This document shows positions 48,445 through 61,680 of a stretch of DNA of 64,000 bases, one piece after another (positions within the stretch are counted from its first letter, which is position 1; each line of letters opens with the position of its first letter). This DNA comes from Imbricaverruca yamaguchii (Eukaryota > Arthropoda > Thecostraca > Neoverrucidae). The notes below the pieces were generated by a model. It ran no database searches, was not told the origin of the DNA, and saw only the letters and a list, made by a program, of their open reading frames with translations. The translations under genes and the position numbers were made by a program. The stretch spans positions 213,501-277,500 of the forward strand of contig JAOTOL010001550.1 of assembly GCA_034440575.1 (NCBI GenBank), written 5' to 3'.

Positions 48445-48480
48445 AACAACCACTTGTTTTTCGTCAAACAAGTGGTTGTT
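48445..48480. repeat. Perfect 15-bp hairpin
   Basis: AACAACCACTTGTTT (48445-48459) is repeated exactly inverted at 48466-48480 with a 6-nt loop (TTCGTC). It is a strong short stem-loop with no gene context. Confidence 0.9.
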
Positions 48481-49289
48481 CCGAGTCGTATCATTGGCCG
48501 AGAGTGCGTGGAAGTCTTGCAAATGTTTGCGAATGAGAATGAAAAGTGATGACTATCGACTGAAACTCTCCTTCAGATGGTGCTATGCAACTTAATGTTC
48601 TGACTGAATTTCATCTGACACAAGTCAACTGAAATTATTAACGGGGATCTCATTTGAATTTTGCTATAAACTACCGCAAATATGAACAATGATATACAAA
48701 AATAGCTATGTTAGAACAGAATGTAAGTGACAATGCATTCTAGGCAATGCCAAATTGAAGACGGACGATTAAATCTTCAACTGTATGAAATCAAATGCAT
48801 TACTATTGCATTCAGGGCATGTGAACCTTGTAATTTTTTTTGCAAACTGACAGTGACATTCGTCAGAATGTTTGAGGAAATCCAGAGCCGTGGGGATGCA
48901 GTGGTGTTCTGCTACGATGCAGTATATCACATGGCAGCATGGGTCTGGAGCCCATACATGTTTCGACAAACAATGTATGGAGGTATTTTGATATACTATG
49001 GCAACACTGGCGCATCGGTCAGACAACTATAGCCAATTCTGAGTATATATCGTTGATGATCTCAAGTCAGCGCAAGGTCACCAGTAGCATGCCTGTCGGA
49101 AGTGGCTCTGAATGACTACTTAAAACCTAATAAGTCTGTGTCAGGGGATGACATTTAACAGCCTAGTAAAGTTTTGCTCACACAATGATATTTGTTTCTG
49201 CAAATGTCAAGAGACATAATATGTCAGACCCACATTCACGGGAACCAGATACCGCGCATAGACACATCAGATGGAAAATAGCTCGGGCA
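48481..49289. other. No feature seen
   Basis: AT-rich. The 101-codon plus frame 48727-49032 and an 85-codon minus frame overlap, with no motif recognised. Confidence 0.35.
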
Positions 49290-49482
49290 TACTGCTTGGC
49301 TTACTGCTGGCCACTACTTGCTGGCTATTACTGACCGGCTACTAGTGGCCATTACTATTGACAACTACTGGTTATTATTGGCTACTACTGGCCAAAACTT
49401 GCCGGCTATTACTCTCTGGCTACTACTGGCTGGCTATTACTGGCTGACTATTACTGGCTATTCCTGGCTACCACCAGTCTCT
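49290..49482. repeat. Irregular CTGGCTATTACTGGC repeat
   Basis: Variably spaced copies of CTGGCTA(C/T)TACTGGC and shorter forms (period about 12-18 bp). It is a degraded low-complexity array. Confidence 0.85.
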
Positions 49483-51378
49483 TAATAGGTACTGTACAGA
49501 CAGCCTACAGTTCCAAATGCAAGCGAACGTAGTGTCAACACCCTTAGCGCAATATGGATATTTCCGACGGATGACAAATGTAATTGGCTCATATTAATGC
49601 ACTGGGATAAGACCTTCAGGTGGCTTCAACCATTCCAGGAACAATGCGCCATATCGAGTCTGCGCTGCAGGGATCCATGGAGCCGGAGATATGCTACAGT
49701 GGAAGCTGAGAGGTTTATTCTGTTATTGCGCCGGATATTTGAAAGCAGATTCAGAACGTTCCACAAACGCCTAGATATATACGTTAGACTGCAGTAAATG
49801 GCGGCGTGGACCGTGAGCTGTGTAGGCAGAACGAGCTACAATTTAAGCCCATAGTCCACTTTGCATCTAATCTGGAGCCACGCTGGAGAATTTGCTTTGC
49901 ATACTGGGGTTCATTCGAAGGCACACTGCTTTCTGAAGGGTTCTTTTGAATACCGATAATTGTGCTCTAGGAAGCACCTTATTGCATTTTACCTCCCGAA
50001 CTACTGAAAGAAATTATTCGTATTTTAGATCGAAAGCAGCCATCAGGTCAATATGTGAATGCTAATGCTCGTGCTGGTGTGATGCGGATGTACAATATGA
50101 TACATGCAATGCACTTCAGCACGTCTCACAAAAATCAGCAAAAAATACAATTTGTGTCTGAGCGACTTTATAGCAACGGATATATATATATATATAACTC
50201 CACAATCAAATTCAGCCAAACTGTCCTTTGTTAAGCCAGATCCAAAGTGTACATCACATTACCTACCTGGTGTGTTCAAAAGCAATGATTCTGTTTTTGA
50301 ATACATACTTGCAGATGTCTCAGCGTTGTGAACTGTTTCTCACAACAGGCATGGATATTATGCACACTGACGTACAGAATGTAAATACTTTAAGAATATA
50401 ACTCCATGAGGCGCTGCACGAGCGTTTGATTTGCTAGCTGTTTATCGTGCATATATGGGCACATATTTTACATATAGGTTAATGTGTTGCGCATACATCC
50501 TGTATTTTGTGCATAGTGCATGCTATACCATATACAGTGAGTGCCATCAACCATTATGTATGGGTATTACTGTGCCAGTTATGTGCAAGTGATCAAGCCT
50601 ATCTAATTAGCAATATCCGAGAAGTACCTTGGGCATATTTTCCATTATTGCACCCTGGAAGCAATTTGGACAAAAAAATGTGGACACGGATCGTATCATG
50701 CTAGCACTGGGGAAATTACATTCAGGAAAACCACCATTCGAGTGTTGACCATGGCTGTTACAAGGTGGCTGAGTAAATTTCAAGCAATGCTTAGCTCTGA
50801 TGTGGCTTCATACCTTTGATGACGTGAGCTAGCAATTTGTAGCGTTGTAATGTCGTTGTTTTAATGTTGTAAAATGTTGTCCATACCTTTTCCGTCAACT
50901 TTGTTCCGTCCTATGTGGAAGTTGCAACCTACGATAATGCTAGGCCATTGAACTAGTTCAGGTCAAATAGGACGACCTAAAAAATGTTTCAGGGTGGTAA
51001 CTGAACGAGATGAAAAGATGTTGATATAGCGCTTGGTCAGTGACTACAATTAGGCAATGCCTATGACACGTATATCACGGTTAAATATTAAAAGATGGAT
51101 CAGTGATCGGAGGCCACGACCAATTTGGGGCCAGCTTTCAATTTTTGAAACATACATGCTCTTCAAACCGGATTCTCCCTTGCAATGCATGCGCATATAA
51201 GGAACTCTTTTTTAATTTGATTGACTTACATCGAGTGGCCTGAGGCAGGGTCAAGATAAAATGCTTTAAATGGGCAAAGCCTGGTAATACACTCCTGCTT
51301 TTATGGCTCATTCCGAGTTCCCATGGCCTCAATTGCATCAAACGTTCATTGCACGCGGCCTAAATTACCCAATGGAAA
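49483..51378. other. AT-rich, no gene seen
   Basis: Short frames only (75 codons or fewer). A 12-bp (TA)n run lies near 50181. Confidence 0.4.
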
Positions 51379-51651
51379 CATAAAGACATATAAAGACATA
51401 AAAGATAAGTGCAACTATGAGCCACAAGGGCCCTTCTTGGTTGCACTCTGTACACTGAACCAGTTGCCCACCAAATCTGTCAATCAGCCCTCCCTGTAAT
51501 ACTGAAAAGCAAGCCCTCTATTCTTATAATGATTGTCTATGCTGTTTTTAAAGATGTCCAATGTGATACTACTGACGATGTTTTCTGGCAGCTGGTTCCA
51601 GTGTTCTACTACCCTGTTGGTGAAGAAAGTTTGCAAAACTATGAAGCATAA
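51379..51651 (-). mobile_element. 3' end of a CR1-like LINE (non-LTR retrotransposon)
   Basis: On the minus strand the C-terminal end of the LINE reverse transcriptase protein is followed by a short 3' UTR. The element ends in tandem TCTTTATG-like units (plus strand CATAAAGACATATAAAGACA, 51379 onward). Short tandem repeats at the 3' end instead of poly-A are typical of CR1-clade elements. The 5' part is missing, the usual result of incomplete reverse transcription. No target-site duplication could be assigned. Confidence 0.8.
51484..51651 (-). pseudogene. C-terminal remnant of CR1-like reverse transcriptase ORF2
   Basis: The minus strand reads FFTNRVVEHWNQLPENIV, then SSITLDIFKNSIDNHYKNRG, ending in a stop at 51484-51486. 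This is the conserved C-terminal signature of CR1/L2-like LINE proteins (RVVxxWNxLPxxVVxAxSxxxFKxxLD). Upstream the frame is interrupted by stops, and a likely frameshift occurs near the FFTNR motif. The YADD catalytic centre and endonuclease domain are absent. The copy is dead. Confidence 0.82.
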
Positions 51652-53500
51652 TTCAGGTCAAAGTCATCCGATGTCATTGTCCTATGACAATTTTAGCATG
51701 CGGTTTAGACTCCTACAGGTGAAATTATACAACAACAAAAAAAAGCTTACCACATGATTACAATCTGGCAGTGCTTATACCACGTATGTCTTGCATTTGT
51801 GCTTGACGTAATTACAATGACCTAAGGCCACTACCAAGTTTGGCTCATGGTGGACCAATGTAACTGTTCGTGTATAAATGCTGTGCAATTGGCTCTGAAA
51901 TAACGTGCGTTTCATCCTTGTGTCTCTACCAGAAATAGAGATGTAAAATGTTGTTTGAAGGTCATTTTCTTTTTTTAAACACCAAATTCAAAATAAAAAT
52001 TGTTTTCCAATAGAAACCAGGCTATTTGCTGGCTCTACTCGCCGATAGTTTTTCCCGGTTCGCTTTCATGCACTGTCCAGTTTGGAAGTTAGAAAGGGGT
52101 CTTCGACAGCAACCCCCTCCCGAGACGAGGTGTGAGGAGCCTCAAGGGAGACAGAGTTAACAAAGTTAACAAATGCATGCAAGCAAGAGCATAATCCAAC
52201 AATACACGATTTCCCGGAAAGCCGTTTATTGTCGTCGCAGATGCCGCCTCGGTCGCCGTGATATGACCATTCATTCCCAACAGAGTCGGAAGTGCACCAT
52301 CGCCTTCAACATGTTCTTTCACGAAGAAATAACGCCGCCCAATACTCGGGGTTTACTGCCAGCTTTTTACACTTGTCTTCTATAATACCTTACTGTACCT
52401 GTCTTCAACTCCTACTCGCCAGAGTGAATGACGCGCGACACAGTGAACGACAACGTCTCTCATTAGCGAAACTATGTATTTATATATCTGGCGTACTCCC
52501 ATATGGTTTGTAGCCTGCAGTGCGGAACAAAAAATTGCCACCATTTTTGAAAGCAGATCGTGCCTGGAAGTCGTAGACCACATCCCTCTAGGCAATTGTA
52601 GCCAGTAGAAAACAACTCAACATATTGCGAAGAAAAGTCATATAGCGCAAAGATGAAAAGTAAGTGAAACGTCAAGGCAGAAGACATTGATTCGGAGTTT
52701 GAGGGAGACGAGCTTTAAGGTAATCGGCCAATTTACCTGCAGCTTGTTCAGCTGAACACTTAAGCGGAATTTGCCATACCATCTGTGGTTTGCATCCACC
52801 CCGTCCCACCGTCGCATCACATATCTGTTGGTCCATGTTCTCAGCAGCACCGAAACGTCAAAACGTCCACTTCCACCTGAGCACGTTCTCGCAGTCCAGC
52901 CTAACTCCCGTTAGCTCAAGTCCAGGTTGTAGTCGTGAGCTCAAGCCATGCAATCGAGAACTGCGCTCAGCTTGTCGTGGGCACAGCTCAGGCTCTCGTT
53001 AGCTCAGTTCGAAACCGCCGTTACCTATGACCCATTTTGGCTTAATCCCCCTCTCCCACTCCTCCTCCCCAACACTCAGCCCAACCGAGTCTTATGTCCC
53101 TGTTGAATCCTCTCCGCCGGGATTCGTCGTAATCCACCCAGTCTGATGTTCCTTTACCGCCTAATTCCTTAGGTTTCCGTGCACCCAGCTTCGCCTCTTC
53201 GCCTTTCAGTACCGTAATACCCGGCGACTCATCAGCTTAGCCTGCCGTGCGTCTTCCCGGTTTGCTTTGAAAATTCCTTACGTCACTTCGAGACGACGAA
53301 CTGTGAGCGAAATTCATCAGCCCATCCCCAGAGCGGGGCAGGGGCTCTCAGGAGATTGAAGACAAATGTGTAGCGTGTGCTGCTCGCTGGGTATGCGGAT
53401 AAGCTGCGATGCCGAGCCAACGGTGAGATGGTCCACACAGCATGCAACCTGCTACCGTTTTAGTGGACGCCTTCCTACGTTACATTGAGGCTTGATTCCG
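51652..53500. other. No recognised gene
   Basis: Minus-strand DNA upstream of the LINE remnant shows no further reverse-transcriptase motif I could read. From about 52880 to 53000 GAGCTCAAG-like words recur irregularly. Short frames only. Confidence 0.4.
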
Positions 53501-53774
53501 TCGGCGTTGCCCACATCCGCTGTCGAATGGTCGGGGATGTCCGAGTATCGCACAGTCGGCGCTGCCTACATCCGCTGTCGAGTGGTCGGGGATGTCCGAG
53601 TATCGCACAGTCGGCGCTGCCCACATCCGCTGTCGAGTGGTCGGGGATGTCCGAGTATCGCACAGTCGGCGCTGCCCACATCCGCTGTCGAGTGGTCGGG
53701 GATGACCGAGTATCGCACAGTCGGCGCTGCCCACATCCGCTGTCGAGTGGTCGGGGATGTCCGAGTATCGCACG
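53501..53774. repeat. 55-bp minisatellite, 5 copies
   Basis: Five units of exactly 55 bp contain TCGGCGCTGCCCACATCCGC, TGTCGAGTGGTCGGGGATGT and CCGAGTATCGCACAG. Copies differ by one to three bases. It is open in most frames on both strands, hence frames of 96-167 codons. It has no sequence relation to the 55-bp array at 7.5 kb. Confidence 0.95.
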
Positions 53775-53974
53775 GGCTGCCGGATCTCACGCCAGCCGCC
53801 TCTCGATCCGTGTGCGGAGTGCATGCAGCCGTTGGCAACTGAGATTCAGCGGGCACAGAAGCCCACGTGTCACAAATTCAAAGTTACACCGGTGGATGTT
53901 TCGTAAGCGAAAGCTATCGTCAGAACATCAGTGTCCGTCCTGTCCCAGTACGTCGGACTTGGCGAATGCAGACT

Positions 53975-54456
53975 GCCTTCCCGACTAATTGGCTGTCCTG
54001 TAAATTATCCAGCTTGTGCTCACAGAGAATCTTCCAGATGGTTGTTCCCCAGACGGATTCCCAGATGATTTGGTTTTCAGGGAACTCCACGACTGATTGG
54101 TCTTCGACGGCCTTATGCGATTGGTCGTTCAGATGTTCAACTAACGATTGGTCCTAAGGAGAACTGTGGACATGATAATTTTCAGGGTACTCCCAGATGT
54201 CCAAAGGACTCCACGGGTAATCTGCCCCCTTAAAATTCCTGGTTGATTTGATTTCGAGAGGACGCACGGAGCAATTCATCCTGAAGACACCCCCAAACGA
54301 TTAGGTCTCCAGAGAGTTTGCGCATTGATTGGGTTTACAGAAAGCTCACCGCGTGAATGTGTCCCAAATGAAACCCAGATTGACAGAGCCAGAGTCGATC
54401 CTCCACGCGATTAGGTTTCTGAAGAAATCCACATTGATTGGATCTTCGAAGAGTAC
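53975..54456. repeat. Decayed repeat of about 28 bp with GATTGG cores
   Basis: At least nine diverged units spaced 24-30 bp share GATTGGTCTTCAGAGAACTC-like sequence followed by CCAC or GCAT. Examples begin at about 54067, 54095, 54119, 54146, 54299, 54327, 54408 and 54435. GATTGG (the complement of the CCAAT-box core CCAATC) is exact in five. Identity between units is about 60-70%, so this is an old array that is easy to miss. Confidence 0.7.
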
Positions 54457-55090
54457 GCAGATATCGCATTCGCAATTTCGTCGACATTGACGTACATTCA
54501 GCATACTTGCCACCAAGGAAGCATGTAAGAATAGACCCTTTCCTTGACAGTAAAGACCACGCCTCTCACCGATGCATATTTTAACCTCAGTTTGAAAGCG
54601 AATAATCATGGCTCGTCTTGATCGTGGCCCATCCCGTACCTATGGCGGTGCCTCCACTCACCATCATCACTCCTGACCACACTAGCGTGCCACTCAGCGC
54701 TCCGTCTGGCTGCACTGATACCGCCTACACCTGCGGCACCAATGCAGTGGTACCCGCACGGCAACACCGCACTGGTCTGTGTCGTCCTTCCACTAGGCGA
54801 CCTCTCCGGCACCGGAGTCTCCTCGACTCCATGAGCGCCAGTCACGAGTACGGCACCACCGCCGCCGCGACACCAGCCGTCCGCACCACGCCGACAGCCC
54901 CGGCAGCCTACAGTGAGCTAGAAGGTCGGCCAGATTTAGCCCCGAACATCGGGGTCGGAAGTCGGCCACTGGCTGGCGGCGCCAGCTCCGCCGACTGCTG
55001 ACGAACACGTCAGACGCGAGCGCCGCTGACACGGCTCATCTGGTCATTGGCCTTACGCGAGCATCCCTCCCCTCTCCCCTACACCTTCTC
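54457..55090. other. No recognised gene; GC-rich patch
   Basis: About 54620-55030 is GC- and CpG-rich. The plus frame 54618-55001 (127 codons) encodes a Thr/Ala/Pro-rich product of no recognised family, with a minus frame opposite. Confidence 0.4.
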
Positions 55091-55897
<807 letters not shown>

Positions 55898-57536
55898 CCT
55901 TAGTTCCCTCGGCGTGACATCGGTAACCGGGCGCAAACACGAGGCGGGGAACTCACGCTCCGCCAGGAGAGACGGCGCCAGGTCCGGACCTCACGACACG
56001 CGCCATCCCACTCCTGAACGCCTCACTCCTGATCACAAACCACGCCTAGCGACGCTCCGCCAGGAGAGACGACGCGGGGTCCGCGCGTCGACACGAGCCT
56101 CGCCGCTCCTGACCGCCTCATTTCTGATCACAAATCACGCCCACTGACGAGGCGCGGCTGCCACGTTCGGCGCGGGCCAGTTGGCGGCGCGGCGGCGGCA
56201 CCGAGACGCCCACCGCACCGCTGACAATGGGCGCTGATGGTGTGCGTCGGCCGGGCGCAGTCGCTGACCCAGCGGTCGTTATCTGCCGGCCAAGTTGTCC
56301 GACTCGGCACCGCCCGCGCGCGGCCGCAGCGATTGGCGAAGTTGTCCGGCGCGTCCGTTCCGTTTGTATCTGTTCAATCTGACTTCTGTCCAGTTGAACA
56401 ACGAAGCCCTAATATTGGTCGCAGAAATATCCCGACAAATGAAATTCCGGCCCGGTGAAAATTAATGTTGCGATAGCGCCGCAGGGATATTGCAGTGATA
56501 ATATATTTTATCGTGATGCATGATCTCTCTTTACCATAATGCATCAGCGAGCCCAAATATCCGAGCCGAAAGACTTCTGGACCTGACCCAGGTGAGCCAG
56601 TCGGTTCAGTGCGACCTCGCGTCGAGACGACACTTTTGTGACGTCCGACCGGGCGCAGCGAGCAAAGGTCAAATTTAACACTATAAAGGAGGCCCCCAAT
56701 GGTCTGACTCGACTTCAAGTGGTTCCATTATCCAGTTCTCATGGGGACATTACGGTGCCGGGGAATCGCCATCAGAAAGCCACGGTTGATATATGGGTCG
56801 GCTTCGGCGGCTGATTAATACGATCGCCTTCCACCCAGACGATTGGGTGCGGAGACCGGAAAACACAGCACGTAGGTCGTGACCTCGTCGTCAACTTGCC
56901 CGTCACGCGGCCAAGCCCAAGCCGTCCAGAGCGGCTCCCCCCACCAGCACCAGCACCAGCACCAGCACCAGCATCAGCACCCGCGCCTAGACATGACCTC
57001 ATGACAGTGCTACAGGTGCGAGATTAGCTGCGAAGTCGGCGACATGGTGGGCAGTTACCTGCACACTGGAACACAACGGAAATGCAGTTGCTTGTTAAGG
57101 GGCACATACACATGTGTCCCTAACACATGAGGGATTACACTTTGTACAGCTAGTTGAAACCTTTCTACAAGAAGCTTTCGTTCTTGATCAATTGTATTAT
57201 AGCCGCTGGCGAATATTAAGGATGGTCTATCCTCTCTATCGGCAAGCGAAAAATAAGCATGCTACATTTTCCTAGCTTAGATGTTCCCTCTGGACGTATT
57301 TTCCCACCCATTATATATCTACATCTAATACTTGAGCGACTCGGAGAAGTTGAAATATTTTTGCAGTGTGATAATAAAGCTTTGATTGGATATGTATTAC
57401 ACTGGCAACATGAAATGCGTTTTGTACAAGCAAATCACCACCCCTATTACCTTCCAGAAAGTGCACGAAAGTAATTATCGGTTCTTCCCAGACCATTGGG
57501 ATACAACCACAGATGAAAGTCCGTGAAAACAAAAAT
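55898..57536. other. No recognised gene; GC-rich start, (CACCAG)n
   Basis: About 55920-56360 is CpG-rich and contains a loosely duplicated block (CTCCGCCAGGAGAGACG at about 55956 and 56056, with TCCTGATCACAAA-type words after each). A (CACCAG)n run lies at about 56943-56980. The rest is unique with short frames. Confidence 0.45.
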
Positions 57537-57744
57537 ACATTGTTGTTGTGTGGGGCAAGGAATGGCCGAGTGGTTAAGGTGTCGGGCTATGGGTACCAAA
57601 GGTCCCAGGTTCGACTCTAGCGCCACTCAGGACATTTCCCAATCCCGCGGCCCACCGGCGAAACAGTGTGGGTGGTGCCATTAGCCGTGAATGTGCATAA
57701 CGTGTGTCGTGAACCAACCAATAAAACAAACATTGTTGCTGTGT
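57537..57744 (+). mobile_element. tRNA-derived SINE, copy 2, with 15-bp target-site duplication
   Basis: The element runs 57552-57729 in the plus orientation: A box ATGGCCGAGTGGTTAAGG near 57562, B box GGTTCGACTCT near 57609, then the same roughly 100-bp body as copy 1 and a short AATAAAACAAAC tail. ACATTGTTGTTGTGT (57537-57551) and ACATTGTTGCTGTGT (57730-57744) flank it with one mismatch. The boxes suggest that pol III transcription could start here. It does not fold as an intact tRNA, so I do not call a tRNA gene. Confidence 0.93.
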
Positions 57745-58810
57745 AAAAATCCAGCAAGATATAACTGACTATCCAAAGAGGAAGAAAGCACATGCCAAAC
57801 AGAAGTATCGTGCGCTTCTCAACGACGTGCCACCTTTCCCTCTCTTTCATCCCGTTTCCTCCGATTATCGCAGTTCTACCTCGATTCGAGCCAGCACTTT
57901 TCGGGACACACAGTGGTGTCGCTCATTCCAGCGCGGGTCAGCAGGTGGCGTGGGTACGGTGTACTGTATGAGCTGTGGCCGCGCTAACCCCGCCACCCAC
58001 CAGCCGATCGCCGGCGATAGTCCGCGGCTGGGTGCCAGCACAGGTCTACAGTGCGCCAGTGCGTGCTTCAAGTGCCACGCCGGTATTGATCTGAATGACA
58101 TCGCATTGAGCTGCTGCATGCAAACATGGGCTGTCCGGGGCCGCAAAGTGCACGGTGATTGGACGAGAGCCAGCGCGGCGAGCACACGTTGCGTGTCGGC
58201 CAGCTTCATCGTTCGGCTCCTGTCGCTGGCGGCGGCACCTCGCCGCGCACACCATTCAGCTGATGCCGGAGGTTTTGAAATGTGACGGAGGGCTTCCCGT
58301 GCGGCGGGTGGATGCCTTTGTGACACAGTTGCGTCAGGCTCACCGCTCCTACGACCGGCATAGAGGCTTGTTTCCGAAAACAGGGACTGCTCTGGTGATC
58401 ACTTTTCGAAGTGATAATGAAGAAGGATATTGCTTAAATTTGGTCAATGTTGAGCGGGATGAATATCAGTCCCATGCACCTGGTTCGACTATCTGATACC
58501 AAAACCATGCCACGTTAATCGGCCATCCTGGAATCACTGCGCCGACGGACACCAGCCAGCACAAGGTGCACACGACGCCCGGCCGGTGCCATATTTCCGG
58601 GAGATAGACAGTCGTGCCGGTGGCAGCACCAGCATGAAACTCCCGTCAGCGGTCTCTAGTTCAGCTAAAGGGGTGCTGGCTGCGCGGAAGAGGCGAAAGC
58701 CGACCACTCTCGGCCGACCATCTGCCGGCCTCGCTCGTAAAAGGTCTGCGGAAGATCGTACAGTTCAATCAAAGATCAGTCACGTGAGATGCGGTCCCGG
58801 CTCTACCGGC
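57745..58810. other. No recognised gene; GC-rich patches
   Basis: Frames of about 150 codons on opposite strands cover 57827-58326, with no known domain. The unique sequence 58586-58800 opens a frame that is carried on only by the 24-bp array. Confidence 0.4.
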
Positions 58811-59630
58811 ACGCCATCAACTCGGCCCGCCAGCTCGCCATCAACTCTGCCCGTCAGCTCGCCATCAACTCGGCCCGCCAGCTCGTCATCAACTCGGCCC
58901 GCCAGCTCGCCATCAACTCGGCCCGCCAGCTCGTCATCAACTCGGCCCGCCAGCTCGTCATCAACTCGGCCCGCCAGCTCGCCATCAACTCGGCCCGCCA
59001 GCTCGTCATCAACTCGGCCCGCCAGCTCGTCATCAACTCGGCCCGCCAGCTCGCCATCAACTCGGCCCGCCAGCTCGCCATCAACTCGGCCCGCCAGCTC
59101 GCCATCAACTCGGCCCGCCAGCTCGCCATCAACTCGGCCCGCCAGCTCGCCATCAACTCTGCCCGCCAGCTCGCCACCAACTCGCCAGCAACTCGGCCCG
59201 CAAGCTCGCTATCGACTCGGTCATCAACTAGCCATCAACTCTGCCCGACAGCTCGCCATCAACTCGGCCCGCCAGCTCGCCATCAACTCGGCCCGCCAGC
59301 TCGTCATCAACTCGGCCCGCCAGCTCGTCATCAACTCGGCCCGCCAGCTCGCCATCAACTCGGCCCGCCAGCTCGTCATCAACTCGGCCCGCCAGCTCGC
59401 CATCAACTCTGCCCGCCAGCTCGCCATCAACTCGGCCCGCCAGCTCGCCATCAACTCGGCCCGCCAGCTCGCCATCAACTCTGCCCGCCAGCTCGCCACC
59501 AACTCGCCAGCAACTCGGCCCGCAAGCTCGCTATCGACTCGGTCATCAACTAGCCATCAACTCTGCCCGACAGCTCGCCATCAACTCGGTCCGCGAACTT
59601 GCCATCAACTCGGCCCGTCAGCTCACCGAC
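58811..59630. repeat. 24-bp minisatellite with higher-order duplication
   Basis: About 34 units of CCGCCAGCTCGCCATCAACT plus CGGC (24 bp), with recurrent GCC/GTC and CGG/CTG switches. A distinctive irregular block (CGCCACCAACTCGCCAGCAA followed by a CGCTATCGACTCGGTCATCA-type part) occurs at about 59172 and again about 322 bp later near 59494. So a whole segment of the array was duplicated as one unit. The 24-bp length keeps frames open (363 and 254 codons) with 8-residue repeats. I consider these non-coding. Confidence 0.95.
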
Positions 59631-59876
59631 TGACGACCGCTACACTTTTAGTGGGCCCGACGTCAGTGCAGACATGAGTTCATAGGCGGGGCCGAAGTGC
59701 CTGGGAATGAGACACGAGCCGCGCAGTAAGTGAGAGCTGGATAGCCGTGGTGCATAGTAGTTCCGAGCCTCGCAATAAACGCCATGCGTAGAACTGGACG
59801 ACCGTGGTGTATAGGAGTTCCGAGCACACCTGTCAGATACTCGCTCTATCGTCCTTTCGGGCTCACTCTTCCCCTC
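59631..59876. other. Spacer between the 24-bp array and CT-rich tract
   Basis: Unique sequence. A short imperfect duplication (about 59735-59766 and 59798-59828, sharing CGTGGTGYATAGKAGTTCCG) is visible. No gene. Confidence 0.5.
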
Positions 59877-60759
<883 letters not shown>

Positions 60760-61680
60760 CCGGCGGGTAAGTGCAGTCGGAAGCAACAGTTGCTGGGGAA
60801 CCTGACGGCACGCGGCCGCCTCTAGCAGCCGACTTGGCCGCGCCTCGGCCGGCTAATGGCGGCTGCGGTAAGCACCGTTCGTCTTGCCGCCCATCGCCGC
60901 CGTCGGAGCCGCGCCAACTTGGCCCATTAGACGCGGCGGCCGGCGCTGAACTCGCCGTGGCGGCGCCGCGCGTCACGTGTGACGTCACGGCACGTCACGA
61001 CTGCGCCCAGGTACGGCGGCGGGAGGTGCCCGACCGGCCGCCGACGGTCGCCGCCGGCCGACCGTCGGGACGCTCCCCGCTATGGCGGCGGGAGGTGCCG
61101 GGGACCGGTCGCCAATGGTCACGCGGCGGGAGGCGCCGGGTCGGCCTCCCACGCCCACCGCCGACCCACCGTCGAGACGTCGCCCGACCGCGGCGCGACG
61201 CTGAACGTGGCTGATCACGGCCATCAGCCAGCGTCGACACGGTACTACCAGCGGCGCGAATCAGAAGCTCGCCAGAGGCGCGTCCAGGCCAACAAACAAG
61301 GACGAGATGAGCTCCAACTCGACACGAGGCCGCACAGTATCGGCAACGTTCTCCCAGGCCGGTTCGCCGCCGGCGCGCGTCGGATGCGATCCCGGCGCGC
61401 CGAGCGACCCTTGATGCGCCCGTGCGGGTGCGTCCTTGCAATCAGGCGGGCGGCCATTTTGAGCCGACGAGGCCTGCGGGGATCGGGACCAGACGGGCCT
61501 GCCAGTGCTCTTGGCACACGACGTCCGGATTAATGTCGACGGCGCCGCGCCGCCGCGGCTCAGACAAGTTGGCCGAGCAGCTGACGGCCGGCCAGTCAGC
61601 TGGCAAAAGCGGCTGCAGCTGCCGGCGGCAGTTGGGCGGATAATAACACGGTCAGCCAGTCTCAAAGTCTGCCCGGGCGA
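60760..61680. promoter_or_regulatory. CpG-island-like segment with a CRE and E-box
   Basis: Very GC-rich and CpG-dense. CACGTG (60974-60979) directly adjoins a perfect CRE TGACGTCA (60980-60987), with GCACGTCACGAC just after. Related GGCGGGAGGTGCC blocks recur at about 61017, 61086 and 61126, a short diverged GC-rich repeat. Low stop density leaves 140-184 codon frames open on both strands. It is a good candidate promoter region, but no transcript can be assigned. Confidence 0.5.

Noticed and set aside
57552..57625. A functional Ser/Leu tRNA gene
   Set aside because: The A and B boxes are present, but the acceptor stem is not paired. The sequence continues into a SINE body and is flanked by target-site duplications.
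58586..59677. 363-codon Ser/Thr/Pro/Arg-rich frame
   Set aside because: It is created by the in-frame 24-bp minisatellite. Other frames on both strands are equally open and the flanks have no recognised domain.
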